Shown here one piece after another: positions 1-7,754 of a stretch of DNA of 29,247 nucleotides. Under the pieces are notes generated by a model that did no database searches, was not told the origin of the DNA, and was given only the letters and a program-made list of their open reading frames with translations. Origin of the DNA: an uncultured Lachnobacterium sp. (GTDB taxonomy: Bacteria > Bacillota > Clostridia > Lachnospirales > Lachnospiraceae); NCBI GenBank assembly GCA_945971355.1, contig CAMFPD010000006.1:1-29247 (forward strand), read 5' to 3'. Position 1 is the stretch's first letter, and each line of letters opens with the position of its first letter. The position numbers and the translations under genes were made by a program.

Positions 1-2
1 AA

Positions 3-56
3 ATACAGCTTGATATGGATGTGGAGAATTACGGATATAAATACTTATTGAATTAG
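3..56 (+). CDS. 3' end of a truncated upstream gene
   Basis: The third forward frame is open from the contig edge and ends IQLDMDVENYGYKYLLN followed by TAG at 54-56. The composition looks like a normal protein C-terminus, and it is followed by hairpins and a terminator, as expected at a gene end. Another frame ends just upstream (TGA at 49-51), so the assignment is tentative. Too little is present to name a family. Confidence 0.35.
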   Translation: MQLDMDVENYGYKYLLN

Positions 57-73
57 TGAAATGCAATATTATA

Positions 74-126
74 AGGCTTTTCAGGGGTAATGGCGGTTTT
101 TAACCCACCATTACCCCTGAAGAGCC
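74..126. repeat. Long imperfect inverted repeat (13-bp perfect stem core)
   Basis: TCAGGGGTAATGG at 81-93 is the exact reverse complement of CCATTACCCCTGA at 108-120, around a 14-nt loop. GGCT at 74-77 can extend the stem with AGCC at 123-126 beyond a small internal mismatch. Neither strand has a U-tract directly after the stem, so it is not a standard intrinsic terminator. It may be a 3' mRNA-stabilising hairpin or a dispersed palindromic element. Confidence 0.6.
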
Positions 127-150
127 AAAAAATTCCATAATAAAAAATAA

Positions 151-185
151 AAGATCATATAGCAATTTGCTATATGGTCTTTTTG
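151..185 (+). terminator. Intrinsic terminator
   Basis: AAGATCATATAGCA (151-164) pairs with TGCTATATGGTCTT (168-181) with one G-T pair and a 3-nt loop. It runs into a T-tract (180-184). The upstream A-rich stretch could make it work in both directions. It ends transcription of the truncated upstream gene. Confidence 0.7.
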
Positions 186-194
186 CGTTATAAT
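167..194 (+). promoter_or_regulatory. Candidate promoter of the sensor-cyclase gene
   Basis: A perfect -10 TATAAT lies at 189-194. A TTGCTA -35 candidate lies at 167-172 with a 16-bp spacer. The -35 falls inside the right arm of the terminator hairpin at 151-185. The 5' leader to the start codon would be about 60 nt. The -10 is strong and the -35 moderate. Confidence 0.5.
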
Positions 195-258
195 AAAGGT
201 ATGTTGGAAAGAAGTAGATAACTAAGAGAGAAACAGGTTTGACAGATGGGGGATTTAA

Positions 259-2112
259 ATGAAGAAGGTTGCGCTTATTGCAGATGGTTGGAAAAGATTA
301 GTTACATATTCGTGGGTAGATGGAATCACTGCCCAGGCTAAGGAGCTTGGCATAGATATGTGTTTGTACTTTTTTAGTGCAAATGGTAACTGGAGCCATG
401 ATAAGAAATTTAATGATGGTGAATACATGATTTTTCATTTGCCTGACTTAAACGATTTTGATGGCATTGTTTTCGACTGCAGTAACATGACTGATAAGGC
501 GCAAATAGATAACATTGTAGGAAGATTGAAAAAAACAAAGGTACCCGTTGTGAGCATAACCTATGATGTGGATGGCTTCTATTATGTAGGTAACGACAAC
601 AGGAAACTTTACAGACAAATGATAGATCATCTGTACAGGGAACATAACTGCAGAAGCTTCGTGTTTGCCGGGGGCCCTAAGAATCAGTATGAAAATACAG
701 TGAGGCTTGAGGCATTTAAAGAAGCTATGGAAAGCTATGGCATTCCTCTGACGGATGAGATGTATTTGTTTGGAGATTATGACTTTGGCACTGGTGTAAG
801 ATATATGAATGAATGGCATGAGAATAAACGCAAGCTTCCAGGAGCGTTTGTGTGTGCCAATGACAATATTGCAGCGGGTATATGCTCTGAGGCGGCGAGG
901 CTGGGATACAATGTGCCTGGGGATTTTATGGTGACGGGATGTGACAACCTGGACAAGGCAGCATTTTTTAAGCCCCAGATTACAACCATTGAAAATAATC
1001 GTGGAATTATTGGTAAAACAGCTATGCAGATACTTGCTGATTTGTGGGATGGCAGGAAGGTGGAAAATAATCATTTCCTGACATCTGAAATTATTTACAG
1101 TGAGAGCTGCGGTTGTCCAAACAGTGGTCGTGTGGATTACAGAGAATATGCTAAAGGGCAGATTGAATATATAGTAAAATCCGGCGAGGAAGAGGAAGCT
1201 ATTATGGCGCTTCAGAATAGGATAGAGGAGTGTATCACCTACAAAGAACTGTATGAGGAGTTTGCAGATTACATTTACTCGTTGGATTGTGACGGAATAT
1301 ATATTGCCACTGACAAGGAGCTGGTGAAGGCATCCCTGAATGGAGAATTCCCAAAAGATGAATATGTTCCTGACAATATGATGCTTGCTTATGCCGGTGA
1401 GAAGGGCAGAGGCAATCTGGACGTGAAAACTCTGGATGAGCTGAAGGAATACATGGAAAAAGAGTCAGGGTCAAATTCCTTTATGTTCTGTTCTATTCAT
1501 TTCAGAAATGAGATTGTAGGTTATACAATATTAAAGAATCCTAGATTTCTGTATGATAATGCAGACATACTGTCTATTCACTCTACCTTTGTGACGAAGC
1601 TTGAGAATTTATACAAGCAGAGAAGACTGGAGGTAGCAAACGAGGAGCTTAAAAATATTTATAACAGGGATGCGCTGACAGGTCTATATAACAGAGTAGC
1701 ATACACAGAGATGGTACTTCCAAGATTCGAGAAGCTTACTGAAAAGGGAATCAGCTGCACCATGATTTTCTTTGATGTGGATGATTTCAAGCAGATAAAT
1801 GACACAAAAGGTCATAAGTATGGCGATGATATTCTGATAAAGATAGCAGGGATTCTCGAGAAGGAAAAGCCGGTAGAGGGCTTTGTTTACAGGTTTGGTG
1901 GTGATGAATTTGTAGTTTTCTATCCGAACTGCGATGAGAGGATTACAGAGAATTTTATTACTGCGGTTTCACTTGAACTGAAAAAGAGTAATGTAAGCTT
2001 AAGCCACGGTATAATCGTGACAGACCCAGCCAGTGGAAAATCCCTGGATGAATATATTGTCATGGCTGATAAGGAGATGTATAAAATAAAGCAGGCAAGG
2101 AAGGCAAAGTAG
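259..2112 (+). CDS. LacI-type substrate-binding domain fused to GGDEF diguanylate cyclase
   Basis: The 617-residue product should make c-di-GMP from two GTP. Residues 1 to about 285 have the periplasmic-binding-protein fold seen in LacI-family effector domains (VDGITAQAKELG near the start, FVCANDNIAAG and VTGCDNLDKAAFF further on), yet there is no HTH and no signal peptide or membrane segment, so the sensor should be cytoplasmic. A middle region of about 170 residues looks like a GAF-type linker. The C-terminus is a GGDEF domain: FFDVDDFKQIND metal/substrate motif and intact GGDEF at residues 547-551. The RxxD inhibitory site normally just before it is not visible (EKPVEGFVY instead), so product inhibition may be absent. 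GGGGG precedes the ATG. It appears monocistronic, between its own promoter and a terminator. The ligand is unknown, with a sugar or nucleoside likely by family. Confidence 0.88.
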   Translation: MKKVALIADGWKRLVTYSWVDGITAQAKELGIDMCLYFFSANGNWSHDKKFNDGEYMIFHLPDLNDFDGIVFDCSNMTDKAQIDNIVGRLKKTKVPVVSITYDVDGFYYVGNDNRKLYRQMIDHLYREHNCRSFVFAGGPKNQYENTVRLEAFKEAMESYGIPLTDEMYLFGDYDFGTGVRYMNEWHENKRKLPGAFVCANDNIAAGICSEAARLGYNVPGDFMVTGCDNLDKAAFFKPQITTIENNRGIIGKTAMQILADLWDGRKVENNHFLTSEIIYSESCGCPNSGRVDYREYAKGQIEYIVKSGEEEEAIMALQNRIEECITYKELYEEFADYIYSLDCDGIYIATDKELVKASLNGEFPKDEYVPDNMMLAYAGEKGRGNLDVKTLDELKEYMEKESGSNSFMFCSIHFRNEIVGYTILKNPRFLYDNADILSIHSTFVTKLENLYKQRRLEVANEELKNIYNRDALTGLYNRVAYTEMVLPRFEKLTEKGISCTMIFFDVDDFKQINDTKGHKYGDDILIKIAGILEKEKPVEGFVYRFGGDEFVVFYPNCDERITENFITAVSLELKKSNVSLSHGIIVTDPASGKSLDEYIVMADKEMYKIKQARKAK

Positions 2113-2146
2113 AGAATAATTGGTTTAATTCCAAATAAGACTTAAT

Positions 2147-2187
2147 AAAGCGGTGAATTTGAATTTTTCATTTTCATCGCTTTTTTT
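2147..2187 (+). terminator. Intrinsic terminator after the cyclase gene
   Basis: AAAGCGGTGAA (2147-2157) pairs with TTCATCGCTTT (2173-2183) with one G-T pair, followed by a run of T to 2187. It lies 35 nt after the stop codon of the diguanylate cyclase. Confidence 0.75.
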
Positions 2188-2337
2188 ATGTCTGCATGGC
2201 ACGAATCACAAAAAGAATAAAAAATCAATTATTGCTTCAAAAATATACTATATGATTGTAAATCTTGCCTAGACAGGCATAGTTATGTTACATTTCTATT
2301 GATTGCAAAGTGAAAATGTAAAAAGGGGAGAACAAAA

Positions 2338-3840
2338 ATGAATGAATTTCTAGCAACGGTTGCAAACGTAAACGATGTGATTAATAATTTTGTCTGGGTA
2401 AAGATTGGTCTTATCCTTCTTTTGGGAACTGGAATAATAATGACCTGTCTCACAGGTTTTTTTCAGATTTTTCATTTCAGGCATTGGTGGAAAAATACAA
2501 TCGGGGAACTGTTTGACAAGAATAGTGATTCAAAGGATAAATCCGATAAGCATAATATTTCCCAGTTTCAGTCGTTATGTACAGCACTTGCGGCTACAGT
2601 TGGAGTAGGTAATATTGCTGGAGTTGCGTCGGCCATTGCAGCAGGTGGTGCAGGTTCGATTTTCTGGATGTGGGTTGCAGCATTTTTTGGAATGATGACA
2701 AACTATTCGGAGAATGTGTTGGGAATTTATTATAGAAGAAAAAATGACAGAGGTGAGTGGTGCGGAGGTGCCATGTACTATCTCAGAGATGGACTTGGAA
2801 AGCATAAGAATTGCAAAAAACTTGGCTCGATTTTAGCTGTTTTATTTGCAGTTTTTTGTTTGTTAGCGTCCTTTGGAATTGGTAATTTGTCTCAGAACAA
2901 CACAATTGCAGTGAATTTGAATGCGGCATTCAGTATCCCGACATGGCTTACAGGTCTTGGAATAGTATTGGTTGCTGGAATGGTTATTATTGGTGGAATC
3001 AAGAGAATTGCTGCTGTTACAGAGAAGGTTGTGCCTCTTATGGTTGCACTTTACATAATAGGGGCCTTAATTATTTTCTTTGCCAACATTGAAAATGCAG
3101 GTCTTGTGTTTAAGAGCATTTTTGGCTGTGCTTTCGGTATAAAAGCAGTTGAAGGTGGATTTGTAGGAATTACAGTTAAGAGTGTAATAACATGGGGATT
3201 TAAGAGAGGTGTATTCTCAAATGAAGCGGGACTTGGCTCTTCAGTAATGGTTCATTCATGTTCAAATGTTCGTGAGCCAGTACGTCAGGGTATGTGGGGA
3301 ATATTTGAGGTTTTTGCAGATACAATAGTTGTGTGTACATTGACAGCATTTGTAATATTATCATCAGGTGTAGTTGATCCTGCTACTGGAACAGTACTCG
3401 CAGTGGGGGCGGATGGAGTTGCTTTAGAGAAAACCGCTCTCGTAGGTGCAGCTTTTTCTACGGTGTTTGGAAAGTTTGGAGCAGGCTTTATTGCACTTGC
3501 AGTTATGCTTTTTGCATTTTCAACAACTCTTGGATGGAGTGTATATGGAAGCAAGGCATGGGAGTACTTATTCGGTCGTGAGTCAGTAATTGGATACAAA
3601 ATCTTTTTCGTAATGATGTGTTTTGTTGGACCACAGCTTACATCGTCATTAGCATGGGATATTTCAGATAGCTTCAATGGAATGATGATGATTCCAAACC
3701 TTATTGGTGTACTTGTGCTTTCACCTGAGGTATATAAAATTACAAAGAACTATGTTGCAAGACATCTTCATGGAAAGGATGAGAAACCAATTCTCAGCAA
3801 CTTCAAGGATGTTCAGGAAGATATGGAGAAAATTCTGTAA
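2338..3840 (+). CDS. Sodium:alanine/glycine symporter (AGCS family)
   Basis: This 500-residue polytopic membrane protein should import alanine, glycine or a related small amino acid with Na+. Family hallmarks are visible: the GVGNIAGVASAIAAGG stretch in the first third, the adjacent FWMWVAAFFGMMTNYSEN segment, and FSNEAGLGSS near residue 300. About ten to eleven hydrophobic segments are present and the length is normal for AGCS. AGGGGAG stands 8 nt before the ATG. An 8-bp inverted repeat, TTACATTT with AAATGTAA, lies just upstream of the ribosome-binding site (2288-2321) and may modulate translation. The stop codon shares its last base with the next gene's ATG (TAATG), so the nucleosidase is translationally coupled. 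The exact substrate cannot be read from sequence. Confidence 0.9.
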   Translation: MNEFLATVANVNDVINNFVWVKIGLILLLGTGIIMTCLTGFFQIFHFRHWWKNTIGELFDKNSDSKDKSDKHNISQFQSLCTALAATVGVGNIAGVASAIAAGGAGSIFWMWVAAFFGMMTNYSENVLGIYYRRKNDRGEWCGGAMYYLRDGLGKHKNCKKLGSILAVLFAVFCLLASFGIGNLSQNNTIAVNLNAAFSIPTWLTGLGIVLVAGMVIIGGIKRIAAVTEKVVPLMVALYIIGALIIFFANIENAGLVFKSIFGCAFGIKAVEGGFVGITVKSVITWGFKRGVFSNEAGLGSSVMVHSCSNVREPVRQGMWGIFEVFADTIVVCTLTAFVILSSGVVDPATGTVLAVGADGVALEKTALVGAAFSTVFGKFGAGFIALAVMLFAFSTTLGWSVYGSKAWEYLFGRESVIGYKIFFVMMCFVGPQLTSSLAWDISDSFNGMMMIPNLIGVLVLSPEVYKITKNYVARHLHGKDEKPILSNFKDVQEDMEKIL

Positions 3841-4673
3841 TGGTATATGTTTTTTGTGCATTCTACGGAGAATGCAGCGATTTGATAAAGCATTACAATT
3901 TAAAAAAGCGACAATCAGATAAGCACTATCGTTTCGATGTATTTGAGAATGAGGTATCACCGGTAAAAATCATTATCACAGGGCAGGGGGCTGTGCTTGC
4001 CGCCTCAGCAGTTAGTGGTGCAGTGTCTTATTTTGGAATTGATGGAAAGGATGCTATCATAAATATAGGAACCTGCGCAGGAAATTATGAATTGGGAAGT
4101 GTATTTCTGTGTAACAAAATCACAGAGTATGTGACAGGGCGAACATTTTATCCGGATATGCTAATTAAGAGCAGCATCAGAGAGGGTGAAATTGTAACAG
4201 TTTCTGTTCCTGTAAAGGAAAATGATATTGCATTAGGTAAGCTGTATGATATGGAAGCTTCAGCTATATATCAGGCTGCAAATATCTATGTGGGACCTCA
4301 CAAAATGGGATTTGTAAAGGTTGTGTCTGATAACGGAAATTATGATAACCTCACACCTGATATGGTTAAGACGATAATGGCGGATGCCACAGGGGTGATT
4401 GTTCAATATGTGGATGATTTTGTTGAGGTGGAAGGTAAAGTGGAAGTGTTATCTAGCAGCTTAGATGCCACCTATGTTAATCAACTTTGTGCAGATTTGC
4501 ATTGTTCAAAAAGTATGGAAAATCAGGTGGAACAGTTGATAAAGTACCTGTCGCTTGAGGGGACAGATTACAAGACATATATTGATGGTTTGTATCAGGA
4601 GGGAAAAATTCCCGCCCATGATAAGAAGAATGGAAAGGTTTGTCTGGATGAAATCAAAGGAGCATTACTCTAG
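3840..4673 (+). CDS. MTA/SAH nucleosidase-like protein (PNP/UDP phosphorylase superfamily)
   Basis: The 277-residue protein resembles 5'-methylthioadenosine/S-adenosylhomocysteine nucleosidases, which hydrolyse the N-glycosidic bond of MTA, SAH and 5'-deoxyadenosine. Visible family motifs are IINIGTCAG (substrate loop), DMEASAIYQAA with the ribose-binding Glu at residue 139, and VKVVSDN with the catalytic Asp at residue 164. The 25-residue spacing from Glu to Asp matches the family. After about residue 200 there is a helical extension of roughly 75 residues that ordinary nucleosidases of about 230 residues lack. It starts inside the symporter stop codon and overlaps the radical SAM gene by 26 nt. 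Because radical SAM enzymes release or hold 5'-deoxyadenosine, I infer that it clears such by-products. A nucleoside phosphorylase is the alternative. Confidence 0.78.
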   Translation: MVYVFCAFYGECSDLIKHYNLKKRQSDKHYRFDVFENEVSPVKIIITGQGAVLAASAVSGAVSYFGIDGKDAIINIGTCAGNYELGSVFLCNKITEYVTGRTFYPDMLIKSSIREGEIVTVSVPVKENDIALGKLYDMEASAIYQAANIYVGPHKMGFVKVVSDNGNYDNLTPDMVKTIMADATGVIVQYVDDFVEVEGKVEVLSSSLDATYVNQLCADLHCSKSMENQVEQLIKYLSLEGTDYKTYIDGLYQEGKIPAHDKKNGKVCLDEIKGALL

Positions 4674-5667
4674 TTTTTCGCATATCTATGTAGAGGAAAA
4701 AATACGAGAAAACCCTAGAGTGAAGAGGATACTGGAGCATTTTCCAAATTCAAACAGAATATATATAAATCACTACAAGGATGTGTTCAATAGGAGCAAG
4801 CAGAGTGTTGTTGCACAGCATAATTCCCAGGCTCTCATTATAGCTGAGAAAACAGGGGCAAAAATATACGAGGGAGCGCCTGTTTGTCAAAGCTTTGGAA
4901 ATGAACATTTTTATTACACTTCCTGTATGATGAATTGCATTTTTGACTGTGAGTACTGCTATCTGAAGGGAATGTATCCTTCGGGAAACATGGTGATTTT
5001 TGTTAATCTTGAGGAGTATTTTGCAGAGCTTGAGGGATTGTTGAAAAAGCATCCAGTATATCTGTGTGTGTCTTATGATGCAGACCTTGTTGCTTGTGAT
5101 AGCTTGACTGACTACATCAGAGAGTGGATTGAGTTTACCAGAAAACACCACAATCTGACAATTGAGATTAGAACAAAAAGTGGCAGATGCGACCTGTGGG
5201 AAAACAATGACAGCTGTGATAAAGTGATAGCTGCTTTTACTATTTCACCAGATGTTGTTTCGTCCAGATATGAGCACTTTGCGGCCACTACTGCAGAACG
5301 AATTAAGGCAGCAAAATGTGCCATGGATAATGGTTTTCCAGTGAGACTTTGCTTTGATCCGATGATTTATTGCAGAGATTGGAAACATGCGTATGAGAAA
5401 TTATGTAATGATGTATTTGAGAAGATAGATGGTGCCAAATTGTGGGATGTGTCAGTTGGAAGCTTCAGAATATCACAGGATTATCTGAAGAAGATGAGAA
5501 GAGAAGAGCCTGATTCTGCTATAGTGAATTTCCCTTATGACAATGTGGGGGGATATTATCAGTATCCTAAGGGACTTCAGGAGGATATGGAGGGCTTCAT
5601 GGTGGAGAAAGTGGCTCAGTATATTTCGCCGGATAAAATATTTAGATGGGAGACACAGTCAAAATAA
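4648..5667 (+). CDS. splB: Radical SAM protein of the spore photoproduct lyase family (SplB-like)
   Basis: The 339-residue product resembles SplB, which uses a [4Fe-4S] cluster and SAM to reverse the UV-induced thymine dimer called spore photoproduct. The CxxxCxxC cluster motif is C97-IFD-C101-EY-C104, with an extra Cys at 93, in the typical FYYTSC...CEYCYL context. VYLCVSYDADLVA, IEIRTKSG and RLCFDPMIY follow, as in the TIM-barrel core of the family. I chose ATG 4648, 10 nt after AAAGG. The longer open frame upstream only translates the end of the nucleosidase gene out of frame. The 26-nt overlap with that gene indicates coupled expression. It may act in spores, or be a family member with another DNA or nucleotide substrate, because many clostridial SPL homologues are uncharacterised. 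Confidence 0.82.
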   Translation: MKSKEHYSSFSHIYVEEKIRENPRVKRILEHFPNSNRIYINHYKDVFNRSKQSVVAQHNSQALIIAEKTGAKIYEGAPVCQSFGNEHFYYTSCMMNCIFDCEYCYLKGMYPSGNMVIFVNLEEYFAELEGLLKKHPVYLCVSYDADLVACDSLTDYIREWIEFTRKHHNLTIEIRTKSGRCDLWENNDSCDKVIAAFTISPDVVSSRYEHFAATTAERIKAAKCAMDNGFPVRLCFDPMIYCRDWKHAYEKLCNDVFEKIDGAKLWDVSVGSFRISQDYLKKMRREEPDSAIVNFPYDNVGGYYQYPKGLQEDMEGFMVEKVAQYISPDKIFRWETQSK

Positions 5668-5753
5668 AAGTGTGTTACAGAATTGGTTACAGACATTTGA
5701 GGCGCAATTAGTTATTGTGTGATGTATGGAAGGGATTTGTAGGATATAGAAAA

Positions 5754-6521
5754 ATGAGTAAGTGTGAAAATGAGTGTTTACAAAGAGAAGATATAGAACT
5801 TCCAGGAAAGGCACTAATTACAGGAGCATCCTCTGGTATAGGTCTTGAGATTAGTAAGAGGCTTGTGGAAGAAGGCTATGAGGTCTATGGAATAGGCCGC
5901 GATTTTTCTGAGGTTGAGAAGGATACTTTGTTGCTTAATTGTGACAGATTTCACAAAGTGGTGTGTGATTTGTGTGATACCCAGAAGTTATCTGGCATTG
6001 TTAAGAAAATAAACGTAAATCATGATATAACTTTACTGATAAACAATGCAGGTGTGGGATATTATGGTCTTCACGAGGAGCTAAGTCCACAGAAGATAAG
6101 TCAGATGGTGCGTACAAATTTGGAGGCACCGATGATTATTTCAGGTCTTCTTCTCAGAAATTTGAAGAAGAACTCAGGAATAATTGTAAATATTTCTTCG
6201 GTGACAGCAGAGAAAACAAACCCTCACGGTTGTGCATATGGCGCAACCAAGGCTGGGCTTACAAGCTTTTCTCACAGCCTGTTTGATGAGGCTAGAAAAT
6301 ATGGTGTTAGAGTTGTGAATATTGAACCGGATATGACCGCCACAAATCTGTATCGTAACGCTGACTTCACTGCGGATGATGAGCTTGCAGCAAGACTTTT
6401 ACCAGAGGAAGTTGCAGATGCAGTATGGTATGCCATAAACCAAAGAGAAGGCCTCGTGGTGACAGACCTAGTGGTAAAACCACAGCTTCACCGTATAAAA
6501 CGCAAACTTAAGAAAGGTTGA
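5754..6521 (+). CDS. Short-chain dehydrogenase/reductase (SDR)
   Basis: This 255-residue classical SDR should oxidise or reduce an alcohol/ketone using NAD(P). The TGASSGIG dinucleotide-binding motif is near residue 25, NNAG follows in mid-protein, and the catalytic Ser (NISSV) and YGATK (YxxxK) are intact. ATG 5754 was chosen because AGGA lies 9 nt upstream. An in-frame TTG at 5715 would add an atypical 13-residue leader. It follows the radical SAM gene by 86 nt with no terminator and precedes araR by 4 nt, so it may bridge the two groups. EPDMTATNLYRN in the C-terminal part is typical of small cytosolic SDRs. The substrate cannot be inferred. The 4-nt gap to araR makes a sugar or polyol role possible but unproven. 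Confidence 0.85.
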   Translation: MSKCENECLQREDIELPGKALITGASSGIGLEISKRLVEEGYEVYGIGRDFSEVEKDTLLLNCDRFHKVVCDLCDTQKLSGIVKKINVNHDITLLINNAGVGYYGLHEELSPQKISQMVRTNLEAPMIISGLLLRNLKKNSGIIVNISSVTAEKTNPHGCAYGATKAGLTSFSHSLFDEARKYGVRVVNIEPDMTATNLYRNADFTADDELAARLLPEEVADAVWYAINQREGLVVTDLVVKPQLHRIKRKLKKG

Positions 6522-6525
6522 GCAA

Positions 6526-7623
6526 ATGCCACAGGAAAAGAAGTTAAAGTATTATGATTTGATGGAGGAGCTTAGAGAAAAAATCCTTGGCGGAGATATC
6601 AGACCAGGGGATAAGCTTCCATCGGAAAATGAATTGACAAAACAATATGGTGTCAGTAGACAGACTGTGCGAAAGGCTTTGGAAATCCTTCAGGATGAGG
6701 GACTTGTGTATGCTGAGCACGGACGTGGAACCTTCTGTAGTCAAATGCTGCCACGCACAGGAAAAACACACAATATCGCTGTTATTACAACCTATTTGAC
6801 AGATTATATTTTTCCACGAGTGGTTCAGGGAATTGACCAGGTAATGACGGAGAATGGATACAGCATTATATTAAAAAACACGAAAAATTCAAGGGCTATG
6901 GAAGCGAAATACCTTGAGGAGCTTTTGCAAAAGAATATAGATGGACTTATTATTGAGCCCAGCAAGAGCCAGATATTCTGCAGACATCTAAACTTGTATG
7001 AACTTTTGGACAAGTACCACATTCCTTATGTTTTTATACAGGGCTGGTACAGTCATCTGGAGAATAAACCCCAGATTCTTATGGACGACAGGAAAGGTGG
7101 CTACATGATTACCAATTATCTGATATCCCGTGGCTACAAGGATATTGTGGGGGTGTTCAAGGCTGATGACATTCAGGGGCAGGAGCGGCACAAGGGATAC
7201 ATTCAGGCGTTGCAGGATGCGGGAATAATATATGACCCGGACAAGGTAATCTGGTTTTACACAGAGGATAGAAAGAGTCATCCTTATGATATAATTAGGG
7301 AGATGGCAAAGAACAGGGCATCAAAATATTTTGACTCAGTTGTCGCATACAATGACCAGACAGCACTCTACATATTACAAGCGCTGGAGGCGGAGGGGAT
7401 AAAATGTCCAGATGATGTGGCTCTCACAGGATTTGATAATTCTTCATTGGCAGAGACCTGTATGGTACCTCTCACAACAATAGCCCATCCCCAGGAGAAA
7501 CTGGGCAGTATGGCGGCAAAGCTATTGATTAAGCTGATGAATGGCGGGAGCATGGAGGGAAACAATAGAATAATGATTGAGCCGGAAATTGTAGAACGTG
7601 ATAGTGTTGGCTGGCTCAAATAA
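6526..7623 (+). CDS. araR: Arabinose-operon repressor AraR (GntR HTH plus LacI-type effector domain)
   Basis: Residues 1 to about 72 form a GntR-type winged helix (RPGDKLPSENELTKQYGVSRQTVRKAL, then EHGRGTF wing). The rest is a LacI-type sugar-binding domain (IIEPSKSQ, VAYNDQTALYILQAL, LTGFDNSSLAE, LTTIAHPQEKLG). This architecture is that of Bacillus AraR, which represses L-arabinose genes until arabinose binds. The length of 365 residues matches the family. The ATG is 4 nt after the SDR stop, with an AAAGG site inside the end of that gene. It is followed directly by a paired palindrome and araA, so self-contained local control of the arabinose operon is expected. Confidence 0.88.
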   Translation: MPQEKKLKYYDLMEELREKILGGDIRPGDKLPSENELTKQYGVSRQTVRKALEILQDEGLVYAEHGRGTFCSQMLPRTGKTHNIAVITTYLTDYIFPRVVQGIDQVMTENGYSIILKNTKNSRAMEAKYLEELLQKNIDGLIIEPSKSQIFCRHLNLYELLDKYHIPYVFIQGWYSHLENKPQILMDDRKGGYMITNYLISRGYKDIVGVFKADDIQGQERHKGYIQALQDAGIIYDPDKVIWFYTEDRKSHPYDIIREMAKNRASKYFDSVVAYNDQTALYILQALEAEGIKCPDDVALTGFDNSSLAETCMVPLTTIAHPQEKLGSMAAKLLIKLMNGGSMEGNNRIMIEPEIVERDSVGWLK

Positions 7624-7627
7624 GAAA

Positions 7628-7661
7628 ATACAACTTGTATATATAAGCATACAAGTTGTAT
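7628..7661. promoter_or_regulatory. Paired palindromic operator (candidate AraR boxes) with hairpin potential
   Basis: ATACAACTTGTAT (7628-7640) and ATACAAGTTGTAT (7649-7661) are each 13-bp palindromes around a central C or G. They are also reverse complements of each other. Their centres (7634 and 7655) are 21 bp apart, two helical turns, which suits cooperative dimer binding. TTGTAT/ATACAA half-sites resemble the TTGTAC/GTACAA core of Bacillus AraR boxes. A possible promoter, TTGTAT 7635-7640 and TATTAT 7659-7664 (18-bp spacer), lies inside. The whole could also fold as a 14-bp stem with a T-rich tail (7661-7669) and act as a terminator after araR. Both roles are compatible. Confidence 0.6.
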
Positions 7662-7672
7662 TATTTTTTATG

Positions 7673-7696
7673 TAGGAAATACTTTGCGATTTCCTA
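7673..7696 (+). repeat. Inverted repeat in the araA leader
   Basis: TAGGAAAT (7673-7680) and ATTTCCTA (7689-7696) form a perfect 8-bp inverted repeat with an 8-nt loop, about 58 nt before the araA start. It could be a second regulator site or a 5' mRNA hairpin. No family was recognised. Confidence 0.4.
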
Positions 7697-7754
7697 TATA
7701 GTAAAAGTAATGGGTTATGAAACTATATATGAACTACAATCAAGGGAGGTAATT

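Noticed and set aside
2250..2337. A glycine or other riboswitch upstream of the Na+/amino acid symporter
   Set aside because: The leader after the terminator is short, with only a 5-bp (TGCCT/AGGCA) and an 8-bp inverted repeat. None of the conserved glycine-aptamer elements is visible.
7656..7754. N-terminal extension of L-arabinose isomerase by 33 codons
   Set aside because: The extension runs through the operator and leader, has no family counterpart, and GGGAGG fits ATG 7755.
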